This document shows, piece after piece, positions 8,716-17,689 of a DNA stretch of 64,000 bases. The notes below the pieces were generated by a model. The model made no database searches. It was not told where the DNA came from and saw only the letters and a list, made by a program, of their open reading frames with translations. Source of the stretch: Rhodospirillales bacterium (GTDB lineage Bacteria; Pseudomonadota; Alphaproteobacteria; Rhodospirillales; Shumkoniaceae); NCBI GenBank assembly GCA_018432935.1, contig JAHDSF010000033.1:1-64000 (forward strand). The letters run 5' to 3'. Each line of letters starts with the position of its first letter. Position 1 is the first letter of the stretch. The translations under genes were made by a program, and so were the position numbers.

Positions 8716-10173
8716 ATGACGCAAGGCGATGCCGTGCCGACTGCAGCATTCGACGAGATGATCCTGGACGACGGCAGGCCTCGCCCGGGTCTGGAGGCGC
8801 TTGTCGGGTGGATGCTCGAGGCGCCGCGCGCGACCCTCAAGCTGAGGCAGGCGGACGCCAACGTGCTGTTCCGGCGCATCGGCATCACGTTCGCGGTCTA
8901 CGGCGAAGGGGGCGACCCGGAGCGCCTGATCCCGTTCGACATCGTGCCCCGGGTCCTGCTAGCGCGGGAATGGGCGTTCCTGGCCCGCGGCCTTGAGCAG
9001 CGGGTGAAGGCGCTGAACCGTTTCCTCGACGACGTCTACCACGACGGCGAGATCATCGCGGCCGGGAAGGTGCCGGAGCGTCTGGTACTCCTCAACAAGG
9101 CCTATCAGCCCGAAATGCGGGGGTTCGACGTTCCGGGGCGCGTCTACACCCACATCGCCGGCATTGATGTGGTCCGCACCGGTCCGGAGGACTTCTACGT
9201 CCTTGAGGACAACACCCGCACGCCCTCGGGCGTCTCCTACATGCTGCAGAACCGCGAAGTGATGATGCGGCTGTTCCCGGACCTGTTCAACCGGCACCGC
9301 ATCGCGCCGGTGGAGCACTACCCCGACGATCTGCGCAAGACACTGCAGTCGGTGGCCCCGCCGGCGTGCCCCGGCGAGCCGACCGTCGTGGTGCTGTCTC
9401 CCGGCCTCTATAACTCCGCCTACTACGAGCATACGTTCCTGGCCGACAAGATGGGCGTCGAACTGGTCGAAGGGCAGGACCTGTTCGTCAAGGACAACGC
9501 GGTCTTCATGCGGACGACGCGGGGCCCGCAACGGGTCGACGTGATCTACCGGCGGATCGACGATGCATTCCTGGACCCGCTCACCTTCCGCTCCGACAGC
9601 ACCCTGGGCGTGCCGGGTCTGATGAACGTTTATCGCGCGGGCGGCGTCACCCTGGCCAATGCGATCGGCGGCGGCGTCGCCGACGACAAGGCGATGTACA
9701 TGTACGTGCCCGAGATGATCCGCTTCTATCTGGGCGAGGAGCCTCTGCTCAAGAACGTGCCGACCTGGTGGTGCGAGCGCGAGGACGACGCCCGCTATGT
9801 GCTCGACCACCTCGACGAGCTGGTGGTGAAGGAAGTGGCGGGGTCCGGCGGCTACGGGATGCTGGTCGGACCCAAGGCCACGCCGGAGGAGCGGGCTGCC
9901 TACGCCGAGCGGATCCGGGCCGAGCCGGCGGAGTTCATCGCCCAGCCGACGCTGGCATTGTCCTCCTGCCCGACCTATGTGGCGGACGGCTACGCGCCGC
10001 GGCACGTCGATCTGCGGCCGTTCGTTCTGGTCGGCGCCGACAAGGTCCGGCTGGTGCCCGGCGGGCTGACCCGGGTGGCGATGCGGGCCGGATCGCTGGT
10101 GGTCAACTCCTCGCAGGGCGGAGGCACCAAGGACACCTGGGTGCTGGAGGACGGAGGCCCGGACCATGCTTAG
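8716..10173 (+). CDS. Circularly permuted ATP-grasp protein of the Anbu operon
   Basis: A protein of about 485 residues from the circularly permuted ATP-grasp type 2 family (DUF404/DUF407). It carries FYVLEDNTRTPSGVSYMLQNREVM, the double-acid and Asn/Arg region of the nucleotide site, and the glycine loop KEVAGSGGYGMLVGP near the end. Such enzymes are predicted to form an amide or peptide bond using ATP. I chose the ATG at MTQGDAVPTAAF; an upstream in-frame region is Arg/Pro-rich and unlikely to be coding. Its stop overlaps the alpha-E gene start by 8 bases, so the two are translationally coupled. The following genes complete the conserved Anbu set. Confidence 0.9.
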   Translation: MTQGDAVPTAAFDEMILDDGRPRPGLEALVGWMLEAPRATLKLRQADANVLFRRIGITFAVYGEGGDPERLIPFDIVPRVLLAREWAFLARGLEQRVKALNRFLDDVYHDGEIIAAGKVPERLVLLNKAYQPEMRGFDVPGRVYTHIAGIDVVRTGPEDFYVLEDNTRTPSGVSYMLQNREVMMRLFPDLFNRHRIAPVEHYPDDLRKTLQSVAPPACPGEPTVVVLSPGLYNSAYYEHTFLADKMGVELVEGQDLFVKDNAVFMRTTRGPQRVDVIYRRIDDAFLDPLTFRSDSTLGVPGLMNVYRAGGVTLANAIGGGVADDKAMYMYVPEMIRFYLGEEPLLKNVPTWWCEREDDARYVLDHLDELVVKEVAGSGGYGMLVGPKATPEERAAYAERIRAEPAEFIAQPTLALSSCPTYVADGYAPRHVDLRPFVLVGADKVRLVPGGLTRVAMRAGSLVVNSSQGGGTKDTWVLEDGGPDHA

Positions 10174-11119
10174 CCGTACCGCCGCCGACCTCTACTGGAT
10201 GGGGCGCTACATGGAGCGCGCCGAGAGCCTTGCCCGCATTCTCGAGGTCGGCTACCGGATGAGCCAGACCCCCGATTCGGACGGCACCGGCACCTCCCGC
10301 AACGAGTGGGAGTCTACGGCGGTCGCCGCCGGCTGCGTCGCCGGACTGGCCGAGAAGTACGGAGATGCGACGCTGGATAGCGTCATCCGCCACCTCGTGC
10401 TGGACGAGGACAATCCCTCGTCGATCCAGTCCTGCCTGAAGACGGCGAGAACGAACGGCCGCGCCGTCAGGCCTGCCCTCACCGCGGAAAGCTGGGAAAG
10501 CCTCAACGACTCGTGGCTCGACTTCACCGCGAACTGGCAGCGGTCGCTCGGCCGCGACAACATCCTGGCCTTTCTCGAATGGGTCAAGGCGCGGACCACC
10601 TTGTTCCGCGGCGCCACCCTGGGCACCATGGTGAGGGACGAGGCGTTCTCGTTCGTCGAGCTTGGCACCTTCATCGAGAGGGCGGACAACACCGCCAGGA
10701 TCCTCGACGTCAAGTACCACGTCGTGCTTCCGGCCGGGGAAGCTGTGGGCGGGCCGCGCGACTACTACCAGTGGGCGACGCTTCTGCGCTCGGTGTCTGC
10801 GCTGGGGTCCTACCACTGGATCTATCGGGATTCGATCCAGCCGTGGCTGGTGGCGGAACTCCTGATCCTGCGCCCGGAAATGCCGCGCTCGCTGATTTTC
10901 GCCCTGTCGCAGGTCAGGGCCTGCCTCGACGCGATCACCAGCGCGCACAAGCAGAATTACAACTGCCTGCGGCTTGCGGGCCGGCTTCATGCCGAAATCG
11001 GCTACGCCAAGATCGAGGACATCATCCGCTCGGGGCTGCACGAGTACCTGTCCGAGTTCCTGGCTCGCAACGATGCGCTGGGCAACGAAATCGCCGCCGA
11101 TTTCCACTTCTATCAGTAG
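10166..11119 (+). CDS. Alpha-E domain protein (DUF403)
   Basis: A 317-residue helical protein that opens with the diagnostic MLSRTAADLYWMGRYMERAESLARI. Alpha-E proteins nearly always accompany circularly permuted ATP-grasp genes and are thought to act with them, possibly as a scaffold or acceptor. The start codon lies inside the end of the ATP-grasp gene. The transglutaminase gene begins 11 bases after the stop. The biochemical function is not known for the family. Confidence 0.92.
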   Translation: MLSRTAADLYWMGRYMERAESLARILEVGYRMSQTPDSDGTGTSRNEWESTAVAAGCVAGLAEKYGDATLDSVIRHLVLDEDNPSSIQSCLKTARTNGRAVRPALTAESWESLNDSWLDFTANWQRSLGRDNILAFLEWVKARTTLFRGATLGTMVRDEAFSFVELGTFIERADNTARILDVKYHVVLPAGEAVGGPRDYYQWATLLRSVSALGSYHWIYRDSIQPWLVAELLILRPEMPRSLIFALSQVRACLDAITSAHKQNYNCLRLAGRLHAEIGYAKIEDIIRSGLHEYLSEFLARNDALGNEIAADFHFYQ

Positions 11120-11130
11120 GCCGCAAGGGC

Positions 11131-11949
11131 ATGCACATCACCATCGACCACGAGACGGTATACGGCTACGACGTCCCGGTCAGCTACTCGATCCAAAGCC
11201 TCCGGCTGACGCCACAGCCTTACGACGGCCAGGCCGTCCGCTCGTGGTGGATCAACGTCGAGGGGGCCGGCACGCTGCACCGGTTTACCGACAGCTACGG
11301 CAACGTCACCCACACTCTCGTGCTCGACAGACCGCATCGCGAAGTCCGGGTCAGGGTCCGCGGCCAGGTCGTCACGGCCGAGACCGGCGGGCTTGTCACC
11401 GGCACCATCGAGACGTTTCCTCCCGTGTTCTACCTTCGCCCGACGCCCTGCACGAAGGCCGACGGTGCCCTCGACGCGCTGGCCCGCTCGAGCCGGGACG
11501 GCGGCGTGCTCGATTCGCTCCATCGCCTGATGATGGCGCTACGCGACGCGATCGACTATCGCACCGGGGAGACCGACGTCATGACGACGGCGGCGGAGGC
11601 GCTCGCCAACGGCGCGGGCGTCTGCCAGGACCATGCCCACGCCTTCATCGCAGCCGCCCGGTCGATCGGGGTGCCGGCGCGGTACGTCTCCGGCTATCTG
11701 TTGAGCAGCGACGAGGGCACCGAGGGCGAGGCGGCGCACGCCTGGGCGGAGGCTCTGGTGCCCGATCTCGGCTGGGTCGGCTTCGACGTCGCCAATCGGG
11801 TCTGCGCCACCGACCGCCACGTCCGGGTGGCCATCGGCCTCGACTATCAGTCGGCCGCTCCGGTGCGCGGCATCCGGCGAGGGGGCGGCGAAGAGAGTTT
11901 GTCGGTCGCGGTCCGGGTCAACCCGCGGGCGGCGGGGTCGGCGCAGTAG
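11131..11949 (+). CDS. Transglutaminase-like cysteine peptidase
   Basis: A 272-residue protein with an N-terminal beta-rich bacterial transglutaminase domain (MHITIDHETVYGYDVPVSYS; LRLTPQPYDGQ) and a papain-fold core. The likely triad is Cys in NGAGVCQDHAH, His in AAHAWAEA and Asp in GWVGFDVANR. The C-terminal VRVAIGLDYQSAAPVRGIRRGG is typical of this subfamily. It may cleave or transfer peptides made by the ATP-grasp partner; that role is inference from operon context. The ATG follows an AAGGGC sequence. Confidence 0.9.
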   Translation: MHITIDHETVYGYDVPVSYSIQSLRLTPQPYDGQAVRSWWINVEGAGTLHRFTDSYGNVTHTLVLDRPHREVRVRVRGQVVTAETGGLVTGTIETFPPVFYLRPTPCTKADGALDALARSSRDGGVLDSLHRLMMALRDAIDYRTGETDVMTTAAEALANGAGVCQDHAHAFIAAARSIGVPARYVSGYLLSSDEGTEGEAAHAWAEALVPDLGWVGFDVANRVCATDRHVRVAIGLDYQSAAPVRGIRRGGGEESLSVAVRVNPRAAGSAQ

Positions 11950-11962
11950 AACGGAGACGAGG

Positions 11963-12733
11963 ATGACGTACTGCCTGGGCCTGTACCTCAAGGAAGGACT
12001 GGTGATGCTGGCCGACACCCGCACCAATGCGGGGGTCGACAACTTCTCGACCTATTCGAAGACCTTTGTCTGGGAGAGGCCGGGCGAACGGGTCATCACG
12101 CTGATGGCGGCCGGCAACCTGGCCGTCACCCAGGCCGTCGTCAATACGCTGGAGGAGGGTCTGGTGCCCGCCGGAGCCGTCGACGGCGGGCCGCAAACCA
12201 TGCTGACGACCCCCTCCCTGTTCCAGGCGGCCCGCCTCGTCGGACAGGCGGTCCGCTGCGTCTATTCGGCGGATGCCGAAGCCATGCAGAAGCAGGAAAC
12301 GGCGTTTACCGCCTCGTTCCTGCTGGGCGGCCAGATTTCGGGCCAGCCGATGCATCTCTTCCAGGTCTACACGGCCGGCAACTTCATTTCCGCGACCCCG
12401 GACACGCCGTTCCTCCAGATCGGCGAGCACAAGTACGGCAAGCCGATCCTGATCCGGGCGCTCAGCCACGGCTCCACGACCCTGATGGACGGGGTGAAGC
12501 TGGCGCTGGTGTCCATGGATTCGACGGTGCGGTCGAACCTGTCGGTGGGATTCCCCCTCGACCTGGTGGCCTACCGCCGCGACAGCCTGTCGGTAACCTT
12601 GAGGCGGCGGATCGAGGAAGACGACCCCTATGTCGCGCACGTCTCGGCCCACTGGTCGGAGGCCCTTCGCTCCGCCTACCAGGGACTTCCCGTTCCGGAT
12701 TGGCAAGGCGGCGCCGCGGTCCGGGATGGTTAA
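11963..12733 (+). CDS. Anbu (proteasome-type Ntn protease)
   Basis: A 256-residue bacterial proteasome-beta-like peptidase. Removal of Met would expose Thr1 (MTYCLGLYLKEG). Asp17 (LADTRTNAG) and Lys32 (STYSKTF), counted from Thr1, fit the proteasomal Thr-Asp-Lys active site within one residue. Later blocks such as TLMAAGNLAVTQAVVN, FLLGGQISGQPMHLFQVY and QIGEHKYGKPILIR fit Anbu rather than HslV or 20S beta. Anbu proteins are reported to assemble into open helical or lock-washer rings. It ends the four-gene operon. An ACGGAGACGAGG ribosome site precedes the ATG. Confidence 0.92.
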   Translation: MTYCLGLYLKEGLVMLADTRTNAGVDNFSTYSKTFVWERPGERVITLMAAGNLAVTQAVVNTLEEGLVPAGAVDGGPQTMLTTPSLFQAARLVGQAVRCVYSADAEAMQKQETAFTASFLLGGQISGQPMHLFQVYTAGNFISATPDTPFLQIGEHKYGKPILIRALSHGSTTLMDGVKLALVSMDSTVRSNLSVGFPLDLVAYRRDSLSVTLRRRIEEDDPYVAHVSAHWSEALRSAYQGLPVPDWQGGAAVRDG

Positions 12734-12769
12734 TTCTTAGGCAACCTACCTTTTATGCTTACGCGTTGA

Positions 12770-13612
12770 TCAGCGCGAATCGCTGCCAGGCTTTCCCGGC
12801 GGGGCGAGCAGCAAGGTGCCGGCGGCGACGACGGGGTGCTCGCCGTCGACGGCGCGGAGCGCAGCCAGGGCTTCGGCCTCCGCCTCGGCTGCGGCGTAGG
12901 TGCGTTCGCGGGCGGCCTCGAGGTCGGCCTCGGCTGCGGCAAGGCGGTCCAGCACGTCCTGGCCGACGATCCGCTCGAGTTCCGCCAGAGCGGCCTCGGC
13001 GGCGGCGGCGGCGGCCTCCGCCGCGGCCGCCGAAGCCGCGGCTTCGGCCTTCACGCCGGCGAGGTCGAGTGCGGTCCGATCGGCCTGCGCCTGCGCCTGG
13101 GCGGCCAGGGTGGCGTTGGCACGCGCCGCCATCGCCGCCCCGCGCGCCTTCTTCGCCGGCACCGATTTCGCCTTCGCGCGGCGGCCATCCACCTGCGCCT
13201 CGGCGGCCAGGGTCGCCGCCAGCGAGGCGGCCGATTTGGTGAAGGCTGCGTGTCGGCGCGCCTCCTCCGAAACCGACGCCAGGGCGGCGGCGGTTTCCCG
13301 GACTTCGATCGCCACCGCCCTCGCATCGTCGCGGGCCGCCCGCGCCGCGCTGGCCGGCGCCAGCAACGGGACGACGTCGGGGGGCACGTGCCGGGTCTGC
13401 AGCGAGGCCAGCCCGGCGGCCAGGGTCTCGGCCTCGCGGACCGCGGTCAGCGTGCGCTGGAATGCGTGTTCGTAAGCCTTGGCCTGCGCCATCAGCGACG
13501 CCAGCGAGGCATCCGCGCCGGCGGAATGGACCGGCTGGGCGGCCAGGACCAGCCAGGCCGCGACGCCGGCAAGGGCCGCCCTGAGGGCGGCGGAATCCGC
13601 AAAGGACATCAT
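12770..13612 (-). CDS. Exported Ala-rich coiled-coil protein
   Basis: This reads as a 280-residue protein with a likely Sec signal peptide (ALRAALAGVAAWLVLAAQPVHSAG) followed by almost continuous Ala/Glu/Arg-rich helix. The residue pattern suggests a long coiled coil, interrupted by a basic stretch near KAKSVPAKKARG. I recognise no family. The chosen double ATG has an AGAAGG 9 bases upstream. The upstream region holds a 24-base element almost identical to one before the Sel1-repeat gene. Low complexity and strong GC bias make the call less certain, but the signal peptide and promoter support it. Confidence 0.6.
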   Translation of the reverse strand: MMSFADSAALRAALAGVAAWLVLAAQPVHSAGADASLASLMAQAKAYEHAFQRTLTAVREAETLAAGLASLQTRHVPPDVVPLLAPASAARAARDDARAVAIEVRETAAALASVSEEARRHAAFTKSAASLAATLAAEAQVDGRRAKAKSVPAKKARGAAMAARANATLAAQAQAQADRTALDLAGVKAEAAASAAAAEAAAAAAEAALAELERIVGQDVLDRLAAAEADLEAARERTYAAAEAEAEALAALRAVDGEHPVVAAGTLLLAPPGKPGSDSR

Positions 13613-13673
13613 CGCCAGGGGCCTTCTGCCCGCATCAACGGTGACGGCATTGTCGACCACCATGGGACGAACG

Positions 13674-13697
13674 GCGACAAGTTTATTCGCGGGCGAA
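13674..13697 (-). promoter_or_regulatory. Shared upstream element, copy A (coiled-coil gene)
   Basis: Plus-strand bases 13674-13697 match 14462-14485 at 21 of 24 positions, and both contain the inverted motif TTCGC-NN-GCGAA. Each copy lies about 60 bases upstream of a minus-strand start codon. A nearby GGGACG and a downstream AAAA stretch are also common to both. The function is unknown; it is probably a promoter or operator. Confidence 0.6.
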
Positions 13698-13733
13698 TTC
13701 CGTGAAAAATCGCGGCAACACCGGACCAATCCG

Positions 13734-14405
13734 TCAGGCCTTGGCGCCGGCCACCGCCTGGGCTTCGCGCTTGGCCCTGGCGAACGTCTTCGCCGGCATC
13801 CGCTTCTTGAGCACCGCCAGGAGCTCGCCCGCATCCTCGCGGCCCAGCCGCTCGGCGGCGAGCAGCCAGCGGGCGGCCGTCAGGTCGTTCCTCTTCACGC
13901 CGCGGCCGGCGGCGGTCAGGGTGCCGAGGGCGAACATGGCGTCGACATGGCCCTGCTCGGCCGCCTTGCGGTAAAGCTCGGCCGCTTTGGCCAGGTCCTG
14001 CTTCGCGCCGCGGCCGCCGGCGTACGCCTCGGCCGCCAGGTAGAGACCGCGGGCGTGCCCGGCGGCGGCGGCCTTTTCGTACCACGACAGGGCGAGGGCG
14101 GCGTCCTCGGGCACGCCGCGCCCCGCGCCGTACGCGGTGCCAAGCATGAAGGCCGCGCCGGCATGGCCCTGCTCGGCCGCCTTGGCGAACCAGGTCGCCG
14201 CCGTGGCGTGGTCCTGCGGCATCCCCAGCCCGTTGGTGTAATCCATGCCGAGCCGGTACTGGGATTCGGGATCCCCGGCGTCGGCCCCGCGCAGGTGGGC
14301 CTGGATAGGGGCCGGCAGGAACGGGGCCTGGGCGACGGTGACGCATGCGGCAGGCAACAGCAGCACCGCGATCGCCGCCAGGGATTGCCACGCCAGCCTC
14401 GTCAT
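13734..14405 (-). CDS. Sel1-repeat (SLR) exported protein
   Basis: A 223-residue protein with a hydrophobic signal ending in LLPAAC, so it may be a lipoprotein anchored at Cys21, although the lipobox is imperfect. Four to five Sel1 repeats follow, for example LGMDYTNGLGMPQDHATAATWFAKAAEQG. These form TPR-like helical pairs for protein binding. The C-terminal tail is basic (KKRMPAKTFARAKREAQAV). The partner is unknown. Its upstream region shares an element with the coiled-coil gene downstream, so the two are probably co-regulated. Confidence 0.88.
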   Translation of the reverse strand: MTRLAWQSLAAIAVLLLPAACVTVAQAPFLPAPIQAHLRGADAGDPESQYRLGMDYTNGLGMPQDHATAATWFAKAAEQGHAGAAFMLGTAYGAGRGVPEDAALALSWYEKAAAAGHARGLYLAAEAYAGGRGAKQDLAKAAELYRKAAEQGHVDAMFALGTLTAAGRGVKRNDLTAARWLLAAERLGREDAGELLAVLKKRMPAKTFARAKREAQAVAGAKA

Positions 14406-14461
14406 CGGAGCCCCCTCTCATGGCCAGGATGCTCCCATTTCACCGGAAGCGGGGGGACGCC

Positions 14462-14485
14462 GCGACAGGTTAATTCGCTGGCGAA
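14462..14485 (-). promoter_or_regulatory. Shared upstream element, copy B (Sel1 gene)
   Basis: This is the second copy of the 24-base element, containing TTCGC-TG-GCGAA (14474-14485). It starts 57 bases upstream of the Sel1-repeat gene start, between that gene and radC. See copy A for the comparison. Confidence 0.6.
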
Positions 14486-14507
14486 ATGGCGGAAAATTGG
14501 CGCGAGC

Positions 14508-15203
14508 TTACAGGTAACCCATGGCGCGGAAGCTGAGCGAGCCGCCACCCGCCACCACCACGTGGTCGTGCAGCACGATGCCGAGCCTGGCGCCGGCCTC
14601 CTGCACCTCGCGGGTCATGGCGATGTCGGCCTGCGAGGGCTTGGGATCGCCGCTGGGGTGGTTGTGGACCATGATCAGGGCGGTGGCGCCGAGCTCAAGC
14701 GCGCGCCTCACCACCTCGCGCGGGTAGACCGGGGTGTGGTCGACGGTGCCGCGCTGCTGCACCTCGTCGCGAATCAGGCGGTTCTTGTGGTTGAGGTAGA
14801 GAATCCGGAACTGCTCGGTCTTCTCCCGTCCCATGGCGGCGCGAAGGTAGCGTTCGAGCTGCTTCCAGTTGCCGACCACCGGCTGGTCGAGGACCTGCTC
14901 GCGCATCATCTGCAGCGCCGCCGCATGGACCGTGCGCAGGGCGACCGCGACGGTGTCGCCGCATCCCGGCACCTCGGCCAGGCGCGCCGGCTCGGCGGCG
15001 ACGACCTCGGCGAACGAGCCGAAGCGGTCGAGCAGCGCCTTCGCCAGCGGCTTCACGTCGCGCCGCGGCAGGGCGAGGAACAGCACCAGCTCCAGGAGCT
15101 CGTAGTCGGCCAGCGCATCGGGGCCGCCCTTGAGGAAGCGCTCCTTGAGCCGCTGCCGGTGGCCGACGTAGTGGGGGGTCCGGACGCCCGTCTCAGACGT
15201 CAT
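14508..15203 (-). CDS. radC: RadC-family JAB-domain protein
   Basis: A 231-residue protein with an N-terminal helix-hairpin-helix-like UPF0758 region (residues about 15-90) and a C-terminal JAB/MPN metalloprotease-like domain. The metal motif HNHPSGDPKPSQADI is intact, as is the upstream Glu region. The family was once linked to DNA repair in E. coli, but that role is doubtful. Its start overlaps the end of map by 11 bases, so it is probably expressed from the map operon. Confidence 0.93.
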   Translation of the reverse strand: MTSETGVRTPHYVGHRQRLKERFLKGGPDALADYELLELVLFLALPRRDVKPLAKALLDRFGSFAEVVAAEPARLAEVPGCGDTVAVALRTVHAAALQMMREQVLDQPVVGNWKQLERYLRAAMGREKTEQFRILYLNHKNRLIRDEVQQRGTVDHTPVYPREVVRRALELGATALIMVHNHPSGDPKPSQADIAMTREVQEAGARLGIVLHDHVVVAGGGSLSFRAMGYL

Positions 15204-15990
15204 AGGGGGGCCGGTCCAGACCCGCCGGGGAATGGGTGAACACTTCGTACCCGCCTTCGGTGACCCCGATCGAGTGCTCGAACTGGGCCGACAGCGACCG
15301 GTCGCGGGTGACCGCGGTCCAGCCGTCGTCCAGCATGCGGACGTCGTGACGTCCGGAGTTGATCATCGGCTCGACAGTGAAGAACATGCCGGCGCGCAGG
15401 ACCATGCCCTGGCCGGGACGGCCGTAGTGCACCACGTTGGGCGCGGCATGGAAGACCCGGCCGAGACCGTGACCGCAGAAATCGCGGACCACCGAGCAGC
15501 GGTTCTCCTCGGCGTAGGACTGGATGGCGTGGCCGATGTCGCCCAAGGTGACGCCGGGACGGATCGCCTCGATGCCGCGCCACATCGCCTCGAACGTGAC
15601 GTCGGTCAGCTTGCGCGCCTTCACTCCCACCTTGCCGATCCAGTACATGCGGCTGGTATCGCCGTGCCAGCCGTCGAGGATGACGGTGACGTCGATGTTC
15701 AGGATGTCGCCCTCCTGCAAGCGCCGCTCGCCGGGAATGCCGTGGCAGACCACATGGTTGAGCGAGATGCAGACGGACTTCGGGTAGCCGCGGTAGTTGA
15801 GCGGCGCCGGGATCGCTCCGTGCTCGACGATGAAATTGTGGCAGAGCCGGTCGAGCTCGCCGGTCGTCACCCCCTGGCGAACGTGGGGCGTGATGTAGTC
15901 GAGGGTCTCGGCGGCCAGCCGCCCGGCCTTGCGCATGCCTTCGAAATCGGCCGCGGAGTGGATGGTAACGCGCCTCGGATCGACGTTCAC
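15193..15990 (-). CDS. map: Methionine aminopeptidase, type I
   Basis: The enzyme removes N-terminal Met from nascent proteins. About 265 residues show the pita-bread fold with the two-metal ligands in [39 protein letters not shown] and [11 protein letters not shown] chose the GTG that overlaps the sfsA stop (GTGA), because a GAAGG lies 8 bases upstream. The ATG at 16017 has no ribosome site and would sit inside sfsA. The map-radC order is common in alphaproteobacteria. Confidence 0.94.
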   Translation of the reverse strand: MNVDPRRVTIHSAADFEGMRKAGRLAAETLDYITPHVRQGVTTGELDRLCHNFIVEHGAIPAPLNYRGYPKSVCISLNHVVCHGIPGERRLQEGDILNIDVTVILDGWHGDTSRMYWIGKVGVKARKLTDVTFEAMWRGIEAIRPGVTLGDIGHAIQSYAEENRCSVVRDFCGHGLGRVFHAAPNVVHYGRPGQGMVLRAGMFFTVEPMINSGRHDVRMLDDGWTAVTRDRSLSAQFEHSIGVTEGGYEVFTHSPAGLDRPPYDV

Positions 15991-16742
15991 GACAACACCT
16001 TCTGCCCTCTCGACCATGGATAGCGCACCTCAACCTCCAGCGGCAAGCTCTGCGCCACCTCGATCCCCTCGGGGTCGACGCGGCAGGCATAGCACAGGGC
16101 CTCGACCCCGGCCTGGGACGCGCTGCGGAAGGCGGCGGCATAAAGAGGGTCGATGTCGCCGGCCAGTGCGAACGAGGTGCAGTCGGCGCGCTGCACCAGG
16201 AACAGCATGACGGCGCGCGCCCCCGCGGCCGCCATCGCCGCCAGCTCGCGCAGGTGCTTGGCGCCGCGGGCCGTGACCGCATCGGGGAACTCTGCCGGTC
16301 CGGCGGGATCCCTGCGCATCGTCACGCTCTTCACCTCGACATAGCAGCAAGGCCGGCCGTTCCCTTCCAGGAGCAGGTCGATCCGCGAGTTGACGCCGTA
16401 CTTCACCTCGCGCCGCACCGCGGCGTAGCCCAGCAGCTCGGGAATCGCCCCGGCGGCGATCGCTTCGGCGACCAAAGCGTTGGGGCGACCGGTATTGATG
16501 CCGACCAGGGTCCCGTCCGCCCGCACCAGCTCCCAGGTGTAGAGCAGCTTGCGGCCGGCGGCTTCGGCTGGCGACAGCCACACCTCCGAGCCCGGAGCGC
16601 ACAGGCCCGCCATCGAGCCCGAGTTGGCGCAATGCGCCACCACGACGCGGCCGTCGTCGAGCACGACGTCGGCCAGGAACCTCTTGTAGCGCCGCGTCAG
16701 GGTGCCGCGGACCAGGGGGAGCGGGTACCGCAAGGGCGTCAC
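15987..16742 (-). CDS. sfsA: SfsA family (sugar fermentation stimulation) protein
   Basis: A 251-residue SfsA homologue with an N-terminal OB-fold ([32 protein letters not shown]) and a C-terminal nuclease-like domain with the RIDLLLEG and CYVEVKSVT motifs. These resemble the D-ExK pattern of restriction-type nucleases. In E. coli SfsA was named for its effect on maltose genes; its true role is unclear. The GTG start overlaps the preceding methyltransferase stop (GTGA), which suggests coupled translation. Confidence 0.92.
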   Translation of the reverse strand: MTPLRYPLPLVRGTLTRRYKRFLADVVLDDGRVVVAHCANSGSMAGLCAPGSEVWLSPAEAAGRKLLYTWELVRADGTLVGINTGRPNALVAEAIAAGAIPELLGYAAVRREVKYGVNSRIDLLLEGNGRPCCYVEVKSVTMRRDPAGPAEFPDAVTARGAKHLRELAAMAAAGARAVMLFLVQRADCTSFALAGDIDPLYAAAFRSASQAGVEALCYACRVDPEGIEVAQSLPLEVEVRYPWSRGQKVLS

Positions 16743-17650
16743 CGCCGGCCGGGATCGGCCGGCACTCCGCTGCCGATCTCGTTGCCGCCCAGGGCTGCTG
16801 CCAGACGGTGCTGCGCGCTACCCGGCCGGAGCGGCTGCTGCTGGCCCGCGGCGGGCGCCCAGGCGGTCAGGAACACCACCTCGAACGTGGCCGGCACCCG
16901 CCCGTCGGCACCGCCATAACGCTCGCGGTAGAGGCCGGCCGCCCGCAGCAGGGTCTCGCGCCGGGTCAGGGTCTTGCGGCGTTCGCGCATTGCGTTCGTC
17001 TCGCCCATCGCCCGCAGATCGGCCATCAGGCGCAGCGGGTCGGCGTAGCTGACGGTCAGGGTGTCGCTGTCGGCGACCGGCAGGGCGAAGCCCGCCCGCA
17101 CCAGCAAATCGCCGGCGTCGCGGACGTCGGCAAAGGGCGCGACGCGCGGGCTGGCGCCGCCTTCGACCTCCAGCTCGGCGGCCATCAGGCTGGCCCGTAG
17201 CTCGCGCGCGGTGTCGGTGCCGAACAGGGCAGCCAGGAACAGCCCGTCCGGCTTGAGCGCGCGGCGCGCCTGGATCAGGGCTCCTGGCAGGTCGTTGACC
17301 CAGTGCAGGCTGAGACAGCTCAGCACCAGGTCGAAGGCGCCGTCGCGGAACGGCAGTGCCTCCTCGTCGGCAGCCAGCCGCAGCCCGGTAGCGCCCCGGA
17401 CCATGGCGGCGGCGAGGTCACACTGGACCAGGGTCTCGATGCCGCCGCGGCCGTTCAGCAGGCGCGCAAGCTGTCCGGTATGGCAGCCGAGATCGAGGGC
17501 GAGAGGGAAGCGACGTCGCACGTCGTCGAGCCGGTCAAGAAGGTGCTCGGCGACCTCGCGCAGCAGGAAATCCCCGTCGCCGAGATGCGCGGCCCTCTCC
17601 CGATGCAGGCGGACCGCCCGGCGATCGAAAACGGTGAAGGAATTCTCCAT
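16739..17650 (-). CDS. NDUFAF5-like SAM-dependent methyltransferase-fold protein
   Basis: About 303 residues with a class I methyltransferase core ([46 protein letters not shown]). The N-terminus [17 protein letters not shown] and overall layout match the alphaproteobacterial homologues of NDUFAF5, which hydroxylates an Arg of a complex I subunit in mitochondria. BioC is the main alternative; no biotin genes are nearby. An AGGGA precedes the ATG at MENSF. It heads the sfsA-map-radC run. Confidence 0.82.
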   Translation of the reverse strand: MENSFTVFDRRAVRLHRERAAHLGDGDFLLREVAEHLLDRLDDVRRRFPLALDLGCHTGQLARLLNGRGGIETLVQCDLAAAMVRGATGLRLAADEEALPFRDGAFDLVLSCLSLHWVNDLPGALIQARRALKPDGLFLAALFGTDTARELRASLMAAELEVEGGASPRVAPFADVRDAGDLLVRAGFALPVADSDTLTVSYADPLRLMADLRAMGETNAMRERRKTLTRRETLLRAAGLYRERYGGADGRVPATFEVVFLTAWAPAAGQQQPLRPGSAQHRLAAALGGNEIGSGVPADPGRR

Positions 17651-17689
17651 GACGGTCCCTAATTTAGACCGCAAGCGATCCCGCGCAAC

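Noticed and set aside
12836-13705. Long plus-strand open frame opposite the coiled-coil gene
   Set aside because: It is Gly/Arg-rich with no recognisable domain, and the opposite frame has a signal peptide and promoter element.
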